From positions 1-36,300 of the forward strand of contig UQTR01000013.1 in assembly GCA_900544065.1 (NCBI GenBank): a stretch of DNA of 36,300 nt, read 5' to 3'. The stretch is from an uncultured Collinsella sp. GTDB taxonomy: Bacteria; Actinomycetota; Coriobacteriia; Coriobacteriales; Coriobacteriaceae. Under the pieces are notes generated by a model. It saw only the letters and a list, made by a program, of their open reading frames with translations, did no database searches and had not been told where the DNA came from. Shown one piece after another: positions 7,627-15,015 of the stretch (its first letter is position 1; every line of letters begins with the position of its first letter). A program made the position numbers and the translations under genes.

Positions 7627-8055
7627 ATGTCCAATCAGGGCAAGAAGGTCAAGACTCATTATCGCGGCACGCTCGACGACGGCACGCAGTTCGATAGCTC
7701 CTACGATCGCGGCGAGCCGCTGGAGTTCACCTGCGGCGCCGGTCAGATGATCAAGGGCTTCGACGCCGCCGTGGTCGACATGCAGGTGGGCGAGAAGAAG
7801 ACCGTGCACATCCCGGCTGCCGATGCCTACGGCGAGCACAACCCCGAGATGGTCCTGACCTTCCCGGCCGAGCAGGTTCCCAATATCGAGCAGATCGAGA
7901 AGGGCATGAAGCTCTTCCTGTCCACGCCGAGCGGCATGCCCGTCCCCGCCGTGGTCATCGATGTGACGCCCGAGGCCGTGACGCTCGACGCCAACCACGA
8001 GCTCGCCGGCAAGGACCTCAACTTTGATATCGAGCTCGTCGAGGTCGAGGGTTAG
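7627..8055 (+). CDS. SlyD-like FKBP-type peptidyl-prolyl isomerase
   Basis: This 142-residue protein has the FKBP core DGTQFDSSY and GAGQMIKGFD, an inserted-flap region at about 65-120, and NHELAGKDLNFDIELV, a signature of the SlyD/FkpB branch. These act as prolyl isomerases and folding helpers; E. coli SlyD also handles nickel through a His/Cys-rich tail. That tail is absent here: the protein ends VEVEG. I start at ATG 7627, preceded by GGAGG; an earlier ATG at 7597 has no such site. The stop is three bases from the start of a UreE-like gene, so the two are coupled. Confidence 0.92.
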   Translation: MSNQGKKVKTHYRGTLDDGTQFDSSYDRGEPLEFTCGAGQMIKGFDAAVVDMQVGEKKTVHIPAADAYGEHNPEMVLTFPAEQVPNIEQIEKGMKLFLSTPSGMPVPAVVIDVTPEAVTLDANHELAGKDLNFDIELVEVEG

Positions 8056-8058
8056 AGT

Positions 8059-8637
8059 ATGCCTGAACGCTTGGTTTCGACGACATGCTTGGGAAATCTC
8101 AACGATCCGTCCTATGAACTCCTGCTTCGCCGGAAGTTGGGCGGCGTCTTTGAAGTTGACGAGCTGCTGCTCGATTGGGACCAGGCTGATGTATGCGCGC
8201 TTGTGGGCGTGACGGAGCTGGGGCGCACGGTCGATGTTCGGCTGGATACTGCCGACGGCGGTCGTCTTGCCGACGGTGACGTGCTCGCTATCGACCACAC
8301 GGGTGCGGTGCCCGTGGTGGTTGTCGTACGTCTGCGCAGCGCCGAGGTTTATTTGGTCGAAGTTGACCGCATGGACCCGATTGCGCTCGCGCATGCGTGC
8401 TGGGAGATCGGCAATATGCATACGCCGCTTTTCCGAGGTGATTCGGACGAGCATACCGTGCGCATGTATACGCCGGTGCAGCCTGTTTTGGGCCGCATGC
8501 TCCGGGGCGTCGAGGGCGTTCGGCTCTCGGTGGTTACCCGTGAACTCGATTCGGACCGGCGCTTTGCGTCGAGTGCGGCGGATGCCGTTGTGAGTATGGC
8601 TCCAGACTTTACGATCGTAAAGAAGGCGCGCGGTTAA
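8059..8637 (+). CDS. UreE-like nickel metallochaperone homologue
   Basis: UreE delivers nickel to urease. This 192-residue protein has the UreE layout: an N-terminal beta domain (GRTVDVRLDTADGGRLADGD, about 53-72) and a C-terminal domain with DPIALAHACWEIGNMHTPLF, matching the family motif around GNRHxP with its metal-binding His, then MLRGVEGV. The usual His-rich tail is missing. No urease genes are in the window, so the client may be another nickel enzyme such as a hydrogenase. It starts three bases after the SlyD-like gene. Recognition is from motif memory and should be checked by profile search. Confidence 0.75.
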   Translation: MPERLVSTTCLGNLNDPSYELLLRRKLGGVFEVDELLLDWDQADVCALVGVTELGRTVDVRLDTADGGRLADGDVLAIDHTGAVPVVVVVRLRSAEVYLVEVDRMDPIALAHACWEIGNMHTPLFRGDSDEHTVRMYTPVQPVLGRMLRGVEGVRLSVVTRELDSDRRFASSAADAVVSMAPDFTIVKKARG

Positions 8638-8650
8638 CGTGCGTATAAGT

Positions 8651-8690
8651 AAGACGGACTTTGAGAGGCAACTATTCAAAGTCCGTCTTT
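8651..8690 (+). terminator. Terminator of the SlyD-UreE pair
   Basis: A perfect 14-bp stem (8651-8664 with 8676-8689, outer AAGACGGACTTTGA) closes an 11-nt loop and ends in a short T-run (CTTTCTGTT). It is 13 bases past the UreE-like stop codon. Confidence 0.85.
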
Positions 8691-8720
8691 CTGTTGATGA
8701 GATGCTGTGGGGGAAAGCAT

Positions 8721-9518
8721 ATGGGTCTTGAGGGAATCAAGCTGATTGCATGCGATTTGGACGGTACGTTGCTGCATCCGGGGGAGCGCGAGCCGCGTTC
8801 CGAGGCCTTTGAGCTCATCGATGAGCTGCATCGTCGCGGTATCGTGTTTATGCCGGCGAGCGGCCGTCAATATGCGAGCTTGCGCTATCTGTTTGCCCCG
8901 GTGGCCGATGAGCTCGCCTATGTATGCGAAAACGGAGCTCTGGTGATGAGCGAGGGACGTGCCGTTGTCAAGCGTTCCATGGAGCGTAGCCTTGCTATGG
9001 ATATCGCGAATGCCGTGGTTGCGTATCCCCATGCCGACGTGACCCTTTCGTGTGAGGGACACCTCTACACCATGAGCGGCAACGATGCGTTCGTCGACCA
9101 TTTGCGCTATGAGGTCCACTGCGATGTGGCGGTGGTCGACCGTCCCGAGGACATCGACGAGGACGTCATTAAGATTGCCTTCCAGACGCCCGAGGTGGAT
9201 CAGCCGGCGGCCCTGGAGTATTTTGAGCGCCTCTTTAGCGACCGTGCCGACGTGATGACGTCGGGAACCGAGTGGACGGACTTTATCGGCTTTGGTTCGG
9301 GCAAGGGTTCCGCGCTTGCCGATTACGGTCGTGCCCTGGGAATTTCGCCCGACGAGATGATGGCGTTTGGCGATAACGAAAACGACCGCGACATGCTCAA
9401 CGTAGTGGGCCATCCTTATCTAATGGAGAGCTGCAATCCCTCTATGTGTGGCATCAACGACCGCGTCCGCTACGTGCGCACGGTCGAAGAAGAACTGCGC
9501 CGCCTGCTCGCCGAGTAG
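8721..9518 (+). CDS. Cof-type HAD-IIB phosphatase
   Basis: The 265-residue protein has HAD motif I as CDLDGTLL, motif II around MPASGRQ, a Cof-type cap in the middle, and motifs III/IV as K in GSGKGSAL and FGDNENDRDM. Members dephosphorylate sugar phosphates, FMN or pyridoxal phosphate; the substrate is not evident. ATG 8721 has GGGGGAAAG upstream; the earlier ATG at 8661 lies inside the terminator stem and is rejected. It converges with the Fur-family gene. Confidence 0.92.
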   Translation: MGLEGIKLIACDLDGTLLHPGEREPRSEAFELIDELHRRGIVFMPASGRQYASLRYLFAPVADELAYVCENGALVMSEGRAVVKRSMERSLAMDIANAVVAYPHADVTLSCEGHLYTMSGNDAFVDHLRYEVHCDVAVVDRPEDIDEDVIKIAFQTPEVDQPAALEYFERLFSDRADVMTSGTEWTDFIGFGSGKGSALADYGRALGISPDEMMAFGDNENDRDMLNVVGHPYLMESCNPSMCGINDRVRYVRTVEEELRRLLAE

Positions 9519-9594
9519 ATATATGTGGCATGCCTAGGAATCTCTTTTTGCTGCAGAGTGCAGAAAGGTGGATTTTAAGGCATGTCCCGAACAT

Positions 9595-9975
9595 CTACCG
9601 GCAGTCGGGGCAGAGACCCTCGAAGATGGTGTAGTGCGACGTGACGTGCCAGCCGATTTGCTCGGATGCCTTGGCGTCGAGCTGGGCATCGAAGGGGAGT
9701 GGTACGTCGATGACGCGGCTGCACGAGGTGCAGATGATATGCGCATGCGGCTCGATCGTGCGATCGAAGTGGCTGCCGCCCGGCGTCTTGATGGAGAGAA
9801 TCTCGCCGGCGTCGGCCAAGAGATTGAGGTTGCGGTAGACCGTGCCGCGGCTGATTTTGTCATCCTGCGCGCGCACGACGTTGTAGATTTCGTCGGCGGT
9901 GGGATGGTTATAGCTTTGGCGCACGGCGTCAAGAACCAGCTTTCGCTGCCTGGTATTCCTTCTTTGCACCGCCAT
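9595..9975 (-). CDS. Fur-family metal/peroxide-responsive repressor
   Basis: The 126-residue protein has the Fur winged helix (about 1-75; TADEIYNVVRAQ and GTVYRNLNLLADAGEI), then the regulatory metal site around HFDRTIEPHAHIIC and the structural zinc pairs CTSC and CPDC at the very C-terminus. The short spacing and the DxHxH-like segment DRTIEPHAH fit PerR-type peroxide sensors as well as Fur, so the inducer is undecided. The promoter region contains TAAATACGGTATCATTTA (read on the minus strand), a possible self-operator. Confidence 0.92.
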   Translation of the reverse strand: MAVQRRNTRQRKLVLDAVRQSYNHPTADEIYNVVRAQDDKISRGTVYRNLNLLADAGEILSIKTPGGSHFDRTIEPHAHIICTSCSRVIDVPLPFDAQLDAKASEQIGWHVTSHYTIFEGLCPDCR

Positions 9976-10036
9976 GCGCCTCGCCTCTTTTCTATCAACG
10001 GTCGTAGGTAAATGATACCGTATTTAGCACACAATA

Positions 10037-10447
10037 CTAATAACGAGGCGTGAAACCGTCTTCATTGGCAAGTGGGGCTCGGGCCTGGGCGTCTACGAGG
10101 CGAAAACGCGTTCCCATACGCTCGTAGGAGGCATGAAGCGCCTCGAGATGAGATAGGATATTTGCCGGAGCCCCCTGTATCTCCATCTCGACTGAGCCGT
10201 CTTCCATGTTGCGCGCCCAGCCGGTGAGCGCGCGTGCCTGCGCGAGGTTGGTGTTGGTAAAGCGAAAGCCAACGCCCTGGACTTGCCCCGCCCAGCGCAG
10301 GAAATAGCGCAGGGGAGTGTCTTGAGTGGCCTCGTCGCTTGCGAGCACAGTAAGCCTGCGGCGCAGCTCGAGCTCGACGTTTGATGGTTTTTGAGGCTCT
10401 CGACTGCCGCCGGTGACGCTGGAGAAGAACGTATCGAAGAGGCCCAT
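10037..10447 (-). CDS. Acylphosphatase-domain protein with N-terminal extension
   Basis: Residues from about 47 on form an acylphosphatase domain: AGQVQGVGFRFTNTNLA carries the catalytic Arg loop, the following helix is ALTGWARN and the strand GSVEMEIQG. These small enzymes hydrolyse acyl-phosphates. The first 45 residues (MGLFDTFFSS, then ELELRRRL) are an unusual extension. The ATG at 10447 lies two bases from the stop of the upstream oxidoreductase, so expression is coupled. A longer frame to 10582 overlaps that gene and has no ribosome-binding site. The final helix is unusually long for the family. Confidence 0.88.
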   Translation of the reverse strand: MGLFDTFFSSVTGGSREPQKPSNVELELRRRLTVLASDEATQDTPLRYFLRWAGQVQGVGFRFTNTNLAQARALTGWARNMEDGSVEMEIQGAPANILSHLEALHASYERMGTRFRLVDAQARAPLANEDGFTPRY

Positions 10448-10449
10448 AG

Positions 10450-11556
10450 CTATGCCTGCTTGCCTGCGTCGGCCGGGAAGGTTATGCCGGCCTGCTGGCG
10501 CACGGCATCCATGATGCGCAGTGAGACGAGTGTGACATCGCGGTAGTGGCCAAGCTCGTGGCGTCCCGCCGGGGTCTCCCAAATCTCTTCCTTAACGTTA
10601 TCGATGCCGCCGATGGCGGTGATAAAGTCTGTGAGTTCGTATTCCATAGTGTTGCTCGATTTGGGCAGGTCGAGCACGCGGCCGTTGTCTCCCTGTTCGC
10701 GCGGTGCCTCGGTCGCCGAGCCGCGTACGACGTCGCCGCGATAGTCGATGCGGACGTTGCGGGGCGTGGACAGATGGTCGATCTGGATAGTGCCACGCTC
10801 GCCTTCGATCTGCGAGGGCAGCAGGTCATTCGTAATTTTGGAGTGCGCGAGCTCGACGGAGATACGGCCACCGCCGTAGCTGGCGAGGATGGAACCGCAG
10901 CCATCGATGGGGCCGTGCGTGAGCTGTCGCGTGGTGGGATCGAGCAGAGTGGTCATGCTCGTAAGGCCGGAGGGCATGCCAAAGATCTCGACCATGGGCT
11001 CGACGGTATAGACGCCAATGTCCATGAGGGAACCCGATGCCATATTGCAGTCGAAGATATTGGTGGCGCGTCCCGCGAGAATCTCGTTGTAGCGCGAGGA
11101 ATACTTGCCAAAGCGCAATGAGGCGCGGCGGATGGGGGCGATCTCGCCCAGGGCGTCCTCGATGGCGTGGAAGGCGGGATCGTGGAGGGGACGCATGGCC
11201 TCGAGGGCCACGACACCTGCTGCCTCGGCAGCGCGGAAGACTTCCAGCGCCTGCGCTTCGGTGGCGCAGAAGGGTTTCTCGACGATGACGTGCTTGCCAC
11301 CGGCGATGCAGGCAAGGGCCTGCTCGTAGTGGAGCGCATTGGGGCTGCCGATGTAGACGGCGTCGACGTCGTCGGCGGACGCAAGCTCGTCAAGTGCGGT
11401 GAAGTTACGCTCGCCGCCGCGTTCGGCGGTAAAGGCGGCGCCGCGCTCGGCATCGCGCGAGAGCGTGCCCACAAACGCGGCTTGGTCGTTGGCGTTGACG
11501 ACCTGGATAAAGTCGTTGGTAATCATGGATGTGCCGATGGTCGCTATACGCAGCAT
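10450..11556 (-). CDS. Gfo/Idh/MocA-family oxidoreductase
   Basis: This is an NAD(P)-dependent dehydrogenase of 368 residues. The Rossmann start is IATIGTSMITNDF, where GTS replaces the usual GxG pattern's last part, followed by YIGSPNALHYEQA and EKPFCATEAQA, whose Lys is the catalytic residue of the family. The C-terminal domain carries GSLMDIGVYTVEP. Substrates in this family are mostly sugars and polyols; none can be assigned. The ribosome-binding site AGGGGG lies four bases before ATG and is paired in a hairpin (see 11561-11606). It is followed closely by the acylphosphatase gene. Confidence 0.92.
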   Translation of the reverse strand: MLRIATIGTSMITNDFIQVVNANDQAAFVGTLSRDAERGAAFTAERGGERNFTALDELASADDVDAVYIGSPNALHYEQALACIAGGKHVIVEKPFCATEAQALEVFRAAEAAGVVALEAMRPLHDPAFHAIEDALGEIAPIRRASLRFGKYSSRYNEILAGRATNIFDCNMASGSLMDIGVYTVEPMVEIFGMPSGLTSMTTLLDPTTRQLTHGPIDGCGSILASYGGGRISVELAHSKITNDLLPSQIEGERGTIQIDHLSTPRNVRIDYRGDVVRGSATEAPREQGDNGRVLDLPKSSNTMEYELTDFITAIGGIDNVKEEIWETPAGRHELGHYRDVTLVSLRIMDAVRQQAGITFPADAGKQA

Positions 11557-11560
11557 GTAT

Positions 11561-11606
11561 CCCCCTCGTGCCGTTCGGTTTACAGGATGAGTGTAGCGCG
11601 AGGGGG
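11561..11606 (-). promoter_or_regulatory. Hairpin that would mask a ribosome-binding site
   Basis: On the minus strand, CCCCCTCG (complement of 11599-11606) pairs perfectly with CGAGGGGG (complement of 11561-11568), which contains the Shine-Dalgarno of the Gfo/Idh gene. The 30-nt loop is not obviously structured. An RNA with this fold would have its ribosome site blocked; no ligand-binding core is recognised. Confidence 0.4.
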
Positions 11607-11631
11607 CAGGAAATAGCGTGCGAAAACGCCG

Positions 11632-12117
11632 TTACAGGTCGCTCTCGTTAAAGCCGGTATCGATATCGAGGTTGCTGCCGTCGGCCGCCGTGGTGGCGAG
11701 CTCATCGCAGCGCTCGTTGAGCTCGTGGCCGGCGTGACCCTTAACCCAGATGAACTCAACCTTGTGCTTGCTTTTGGCGGTGAGTAGGCGCTCCCACAGG
11801 TCGCGGTTCTTGACGGGCTGCTTGTTGGCGGTTTTCCATCCGCGCTTTTTCCAGCCGTCGATCCAGTGCTTGTTAAAGGCGTTGACGACGTACTGCGAAT
11901 CGGAATGGACCTCGACCTCGCAGGGGCGGTTAAGTGCCTCGAGCGCCACGATGACCGCCATGAGCTCCATGCGGTTGTTGGTGGTCTTGGCGTAGCCGCG
12001 CGAAAGCTCGGAGGTGAAGGTCTTGCCGGCGGGGTTGGTGTATTTGAGCACGGCGCCGTAGCCGCCGCGTCCCGGATTTGATCGGGCCGAGCCGTCGGTA
12101 TAGATGATGACCTTCAC
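11632..12117 (-). CDS. rnhA: Ribonuclease HI
   Basis: RNase HI cuts the RNA strand of RNA-DNA hybrids, removing primers and R-loops. All acidic catalytic positions are visible: D8 in YTDGS, E51 in NNRMELMA, D73 in VHSDSQYV, and the final Asp in NERCDELA. The 161-residue length is normal. I chose GTG 12117, which has AAAGGAAG just upstream and gives the family start MKVIIYTDGS; the ATG at 12168 adds 17 residues without a ribosome site. A basic segment KHWIDGWKKRGWK matches the substrate-binding handle. Confidence 0.96.
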   Translation of the reverse strand: MKVIIYTDGSARSNPGRGGYGAVLKYTNPAGKTFTSELSRGYAKTTNNRMELMAVIVALEALNRPCEVEVHSDSQYVVNAFNKHWIDGWKKRGWKTANKQPVKNRDLWERLLTAKSKHKVEFIWVKGHAGHELNERCDELATTAADGSNLDIDTGFNESDL

Positions 12118-12216
12118 GGGCTTCCTTTCGTTGGGTACGTTTCGTGTGAGTGACCATTGTAGCGCCATGCCCGCCGGGGGCTAGCAATCTACGATTTCTA
12201 CCCCGTCTTCCGACAG

Positions 12217-13119
12217 TTAGTTGGCATGGATGATGCGGTTGAGCTCGTCGAGGTATTGCTGCAAGAGGGGAGAGGGCTTGCGCTCGTCGTGCATGATATA
12301 GCCTACGTGCATCGTTGGGGCGTCTGCTAACGGGATCGATGCCATACCCCATTGCATTTCATTGGAGAGGACACCGGTCGACAGGGTGTAGCCGTTCGAC
12401 GTGATAAGTAAGTTAGTAAGTGTTCCGCGGTCCGAGATTCGTATGTTGCGGTCGCAAGGGATATAGCTAAAAGGTTCCTCGGCGTAATAGAAGGAGTTCG
12501 AGGTGCCTTGCTCAAAGCTGTAGCGCGTATAGGGCGTGAGGTCGGCAAGGGACAGCTGCGGGCGGCGGGCAAGCGGGTGGCGCTCGCTAACGAAGACGTG
12601 GACCGTCGCGTCGAAGAGGGGATGGAAGCTTGCGCGGGCATCGGCGAAGGCCTTCTGCAGAACGCGGGCGTTAAAGTCGTCCAGATAGAGGATGCCGATA
12701 TCGCTGCGAAATGCGCGGACGTCATCGATGATCTGCGATGTGGTGGTCTCGCGCATGATGAACTCGAACTTGCTGTCGCGGCAGCGCTCGACCACGTTGA
12801 CAAAGGCCTCGACCGAAAAGGCGTAGTGCTGGGCGGAAATGGCGAGGCGGGCTTGCGGGGTGCCGCCGTCCTCGTAGCGCGCCTCGAGCATGTCGGCCTG
12901 CTCTACGACCTGGCGCGCATAGCTCAAAAGCTCGGTGCCGTCGTTGGTGAGCGTGACGCCGCGGCTGGAGCGCGTAAAGATCTCCAGGTGGAGCTCCTGT
13001 TCCAGGCTTTTGACGGCGTTTGAGATGTTGGACTGAGCGGTATAGAGGCGCTGAGCTGCGGCGTTAATTGAGCCGGACTCTGCCACGGCAATCAGAAAAC
13101 GAAGCTGCTGAAGGGTCAT
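12217..13119 (-). CDS. LysR-family transcriptional regulator
   Basis: The 300-residue protein has the LysR winged helix at residues 1-60 (MTLQQLRFLIAVAESGSINA, then LYTAQSNISNAVKSLE) and a two-lobed effector domain after about residue 90. It is transcribed divergently from metY, and a palindrome with a good promoter lies between them, so it most likely regulates metY in response to a sulfur metabolite. That is an inference from position only. Two ATGs are possible; 13119 has AAAGG nine bases upstream, whereas for 13128 the site would touch the start codon. Confidence 0.9.
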   Translation of the reverse strand: MTLQQLRFLIAVAESGSINAAAQRLYTAQSNISNAVKSLEQELHLEIFTRSSRGVTLTNDGTELLSYARQVVEQADMLEARYEDGGTPQARLAISAQHYAFSVEAFVNVVERCRDSKFEFIMRETTTSQIIDDVRAFRSDIGILYLDDFNARVLQKAFADARASFHPLFDATVHVFVSERHPLARRPQLSLADLTPYTRYSFEQGTSNSFYYAEEPFSYIPCDRNIRISDRGTLTNLLITSNGYTLSTGVLSNEMQWGMASIPLADAPTMHVGYIMHDERKPSPLLQQYLDELNRIIHAN

Positions 13120-13149
13120 CGATGCCATCCTTTCGGTTGCTATCTATAA

Positions 13150-13164
13150 AACCGATAACAGGTT
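13150..13164. promoter_or_regulatory. Candidate LysR operator
   Basis: AACC-N7-GGTT is a perfect short palindrome (AACC 13150-13153, GGTT 13161-13164). It lies 16-30 bases upstream of the metY -35, i.e. about -65 to -51 from the predicted start. This is the usual place of a LysR recognition site. It also lies about 31-45 bases from the LysR gene start, suitable for autoregulation. Confidence 0.45.
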
Positions 13165-13179
13165 AGCGCTTTTAAGTGA

Positions 13180-13208
13180 TTGACCGAGCGAAACAATGCT
13201 CGTACTAT
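13180..13208 (+). promoter_or_regulatory. Probable metY promoter
   Basis: TTGACC (13180-13185) and TACTAT (13203-13208) are separated by exactly 17 bases. The spacer carries an inverted pair GAGC/GCTC. Transcription from about 13215 would give a leader of roughly 178 nt containing the 17-residue leader peptide. Confidence 0.65.
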
Positions 13209-13276
13209 TCAAAACACACAAAGGCGGTAGGTAATTAAACCGACCACGGAACCGGGATGCGAAAGGAGGCCCGCAT

Positions 13277-13330
13277 ATGAATTGCTTACCAAAACGAATG
13301 CCGGGCTCCTGTTTGCGCCCGTCGGCGTGA
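13277..13330 (+). CDS. Putative 17-residue leader peptide upstream of metY
   Basis: A short frame, MNCLPKRMPGSCLRPSA, is preceded by a near-ideal AAAGGAGG (13262-13269) seven bases before its ATG. That site is stronger than for most genes here, yet the frame ends 62 bases before metY. It contains two Cys and two Met codons, the end products of the pathway served by metY. Around it, CTCCTG (13305-13310) can pair with CAGGAG past the stop codon, CGGGC with GCCCG inside the frame, and the Shine-Dalgarno region with the coding part. This resembles ribosome-mediated attenuation, but no conventional U-run terminator follows. Translation is unproven. Confidence 0.5.
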   Translation: MNCLPKRMPGSCLRPSA

Positions 13331-13392
13331 TCAGGAGACAGCGACTTACTTCTCTCTAATTTATTTACTTTTGTTCGATCAAGGAGATCATC

Positions 13393-14703
13393 ATGAGCCA
13401 GTTCATCAACAACCCCGAGCACACCTTTGGTTTCGATACCCTGCAGCTTCACGTTGGCCAGGAGAGCGCCGATCCTGCATCCGACTCCCGCGCCGTGCCT
13501 ATCTACCAGACCACGAGCTATGTGTTCCGCAACTCCCAGCACGCCGCCGACCGCTTTGGTCTTGCCGACGCCGGTAACATCTACGGCCGTTTGACCAACT
13601 CTACCCAGGGCGTCTTCGAGGACCGTATCGCCGCACTCGAGGGTGGCGTGGCAGGTCTCGCCGTCGCCTCCGGTGCTGCTGCCATCACCTATACCCTGCA
13701 GGCTCTTGCCCAGGCCGGTGACCACGTGGTTGCCCAGAAGACCATCTACGGTGGCTCCTACAACCTGCTGGAGCATACGCTCTCCCAGTTTGGCGTCGAG
13801 ACCACCTTCGTCGATGCCCACAACCTGGACGAGGTCGAGGGCGCCATCAAGGACAACACCACGGTCGTCTATCTCGAGACGCTCGGCAACCCCAACTCCG
13901 ACATCCCCAACATCGACGCCATCTCCGAGATCGCCAAGAAGCACGGTCTGCCGGTTGTCGTCGACAACACCTTCGGCACCCCGTATCTGTTCCGTCCGCT
14001 GGAGCATGGCGCCAACATCGTTGTCCACTCCGCAACTAAGTTCATCGGCGGCCACGGAACTTCGCTGGGCGGCGTGATCGTCGATGGCGGCAACTTCGAC
14101 TGGAAGGCGAGCGGCAAGTATGCGCAGATCGCCGAGCCCAACCCCTCCTACCATGGCGTCTCGTTTGCCGAGGCCGCCGGTCCCGCCGCCTTCGCAACCT
14201 ATGTCCGCGCTATCCTGCTGCGTGACGAGGGCGCCTGCATCAGCCCGTTCAACGCCTGGGTCCTGCTCCAGGGCACCGAGACTCTGTCGCTGCGCGTTGA
14301 CCGTCATGTTGAGAACACCAAGAAGGTCGTTGAGTTCCTGGCTGGTGACAGCCATGTCGCCAAGGTGAACCACCCAAGCCTGCCTGAGCACCCCGATCAC
14401 GAGCTCTATCAGAAGTACTTCCCCAACGGTGGCGCGTCGATCTTCACCTTTGAGATTAAGGGTGGCCAGGAGGCAGCTTGGAAGTTCATCGATCATCTGC
14501 AGGTGTTCTCGCTGCTCGCCAACGTGGCCGACGTCAAGTCGCTCGTCGTGCACCCGGCTACCACCACGCACTCCCAGCTCTCTGCCGAGGAGCTCGCCGA
14601 GCAGAACATCACGCCCTCCACGATCCGTCTTTCCATCGGTACCGAGAACGCCGAGGACATCATTTGGGATCTGAAGCAGGCCTTCGCCGCGCTGGACGAG
14701 TAA
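13393..14703 (+). CDS. metY: O-acetylhomoserine sulfhydrylase (PLP-dependent)
   Basis: The enzyme joins O-acetylhomoserine with sulfide to make homocysteine for methionine synthesis, and may also form cysteine. The 436-residue length is that of MetY, longer than MetB/MetC. The pyridoxal-phosphate lysine is K216 in SATKFIGGHGTS, with the phosphate-binding SGAAAITYTLQ and the aspartate VVDNTFGTP upstream. The ribosome site AAGGAG is optimal. A dedicated promoter, a divergent LysR gene and a leader peptide indicate regulation. Related PLP enzymes such as methionine gamma-lyase share motifs but not this length. Confidence 0.95.
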   Translation: MSQFINNPEHTFGFDTLQLHVGQESADPASDSRAVPIYQTTSYVFRNSQHAADRFGLADAGNIYGRLTNSTQGVFEDRIAALEGGVAGLAVASGAAAITYTLQALAQAGDHVVAQKTIYGGSYNLLEHTLSQFGVETTFVDAHNLDEVEGAIKDNTTVVYLETLGNPNSDIPNIDAISEIAKKHGLPVVVDNTFGTPYLFRPLEHGANIVVHSATKFIGGHGTSLGGVIVDGGNFDWKASGKYAQIAEPNPSYHGVSFAEAAGPAAFATYVRAILLRDEGACISPFNAWVLLQGTETLSLRVDRHVENTKKVVEFLAGDSHVAKVNHPSLPEHPDHELYQKYFPNGGASIFTFEIKGGQEAAWKFIDHLQVFSLLANVADVKSLVVHPATTTHSQLSAEELAEQNITPSTIRLSIGTENAEDIIWDLKQAFAALDE

Positions 14704-14763
14704 GGCGACTTGTGCAAGGACCCCTTGCGACTCGATAGGTATAACTGCATAAAATGCCTGCTC

Positions 14764-14804
14764 AAGGCGCCTGCGCAAGCAATGGTTGCGCAGGCGCCTT
14801 TTTT
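14764..14804 (+). terminator. metY terminator
   Basis: A perfect 15-bp stem (14764-14778 with 14786-14800, outer AAGGCGCCTGCGCAA) closes a 7-nt loop and is followed by TTTT. Confidence 0.95.
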
Positions 14805-15015
14805 GCATAGGAAGGGCGCTATTACAGGGCTTTTGGCATGCTTTATGCATTCGAGTTGTGGAAAACTCCTGTTGAGAGGATGTGAGTTTTACGCAATTGA
14901 CGTGCGCCTTTTGAGTAAAACCGCAGGTCGCGATTTGCTCGGGGTACTATGCAGCGCGATCGAATCACACGCAGCTCAAACGCAGCAAAAACGCACTACG
15001 GAGGTTTCCAGCTAC
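14805..15015. other. Intergenic region before the secreted protein
   Basis: About 210 bases without a gene. A TACTAT at 14945-14950 could be a -10, but no good -35 lies at the right distance. The 3' part is A-rich and ends in the GGAGG of the next gene. I see no hairpin of note. Confidence 0.4.

Noticed and set aside
7582..8679. 365-residue open frame opposite the SlyD and UreE-like genes
   Set aside because: Spans two well-supported plus-strand genes and their terminator; no motif of its own.
9519..9594. Terminator between the HAD and Fur-family genes
   Set aside because: CATGCCT and AGGCATG can pair, but the stem is only 7 bp with a long interior and poor U-runs; too weak to call.
13210..13392. 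SAM riboswitch in the metY leader
   Set aside because: None of the conserved SAM-I or SAM-IV core segments could be found; the leader-peptide reading explains the region better.
13144..14850. 568-residue open frame opposite metY
   Set aside because: Shadow of metY; it also runs through the metY terminator, promoter and leader.
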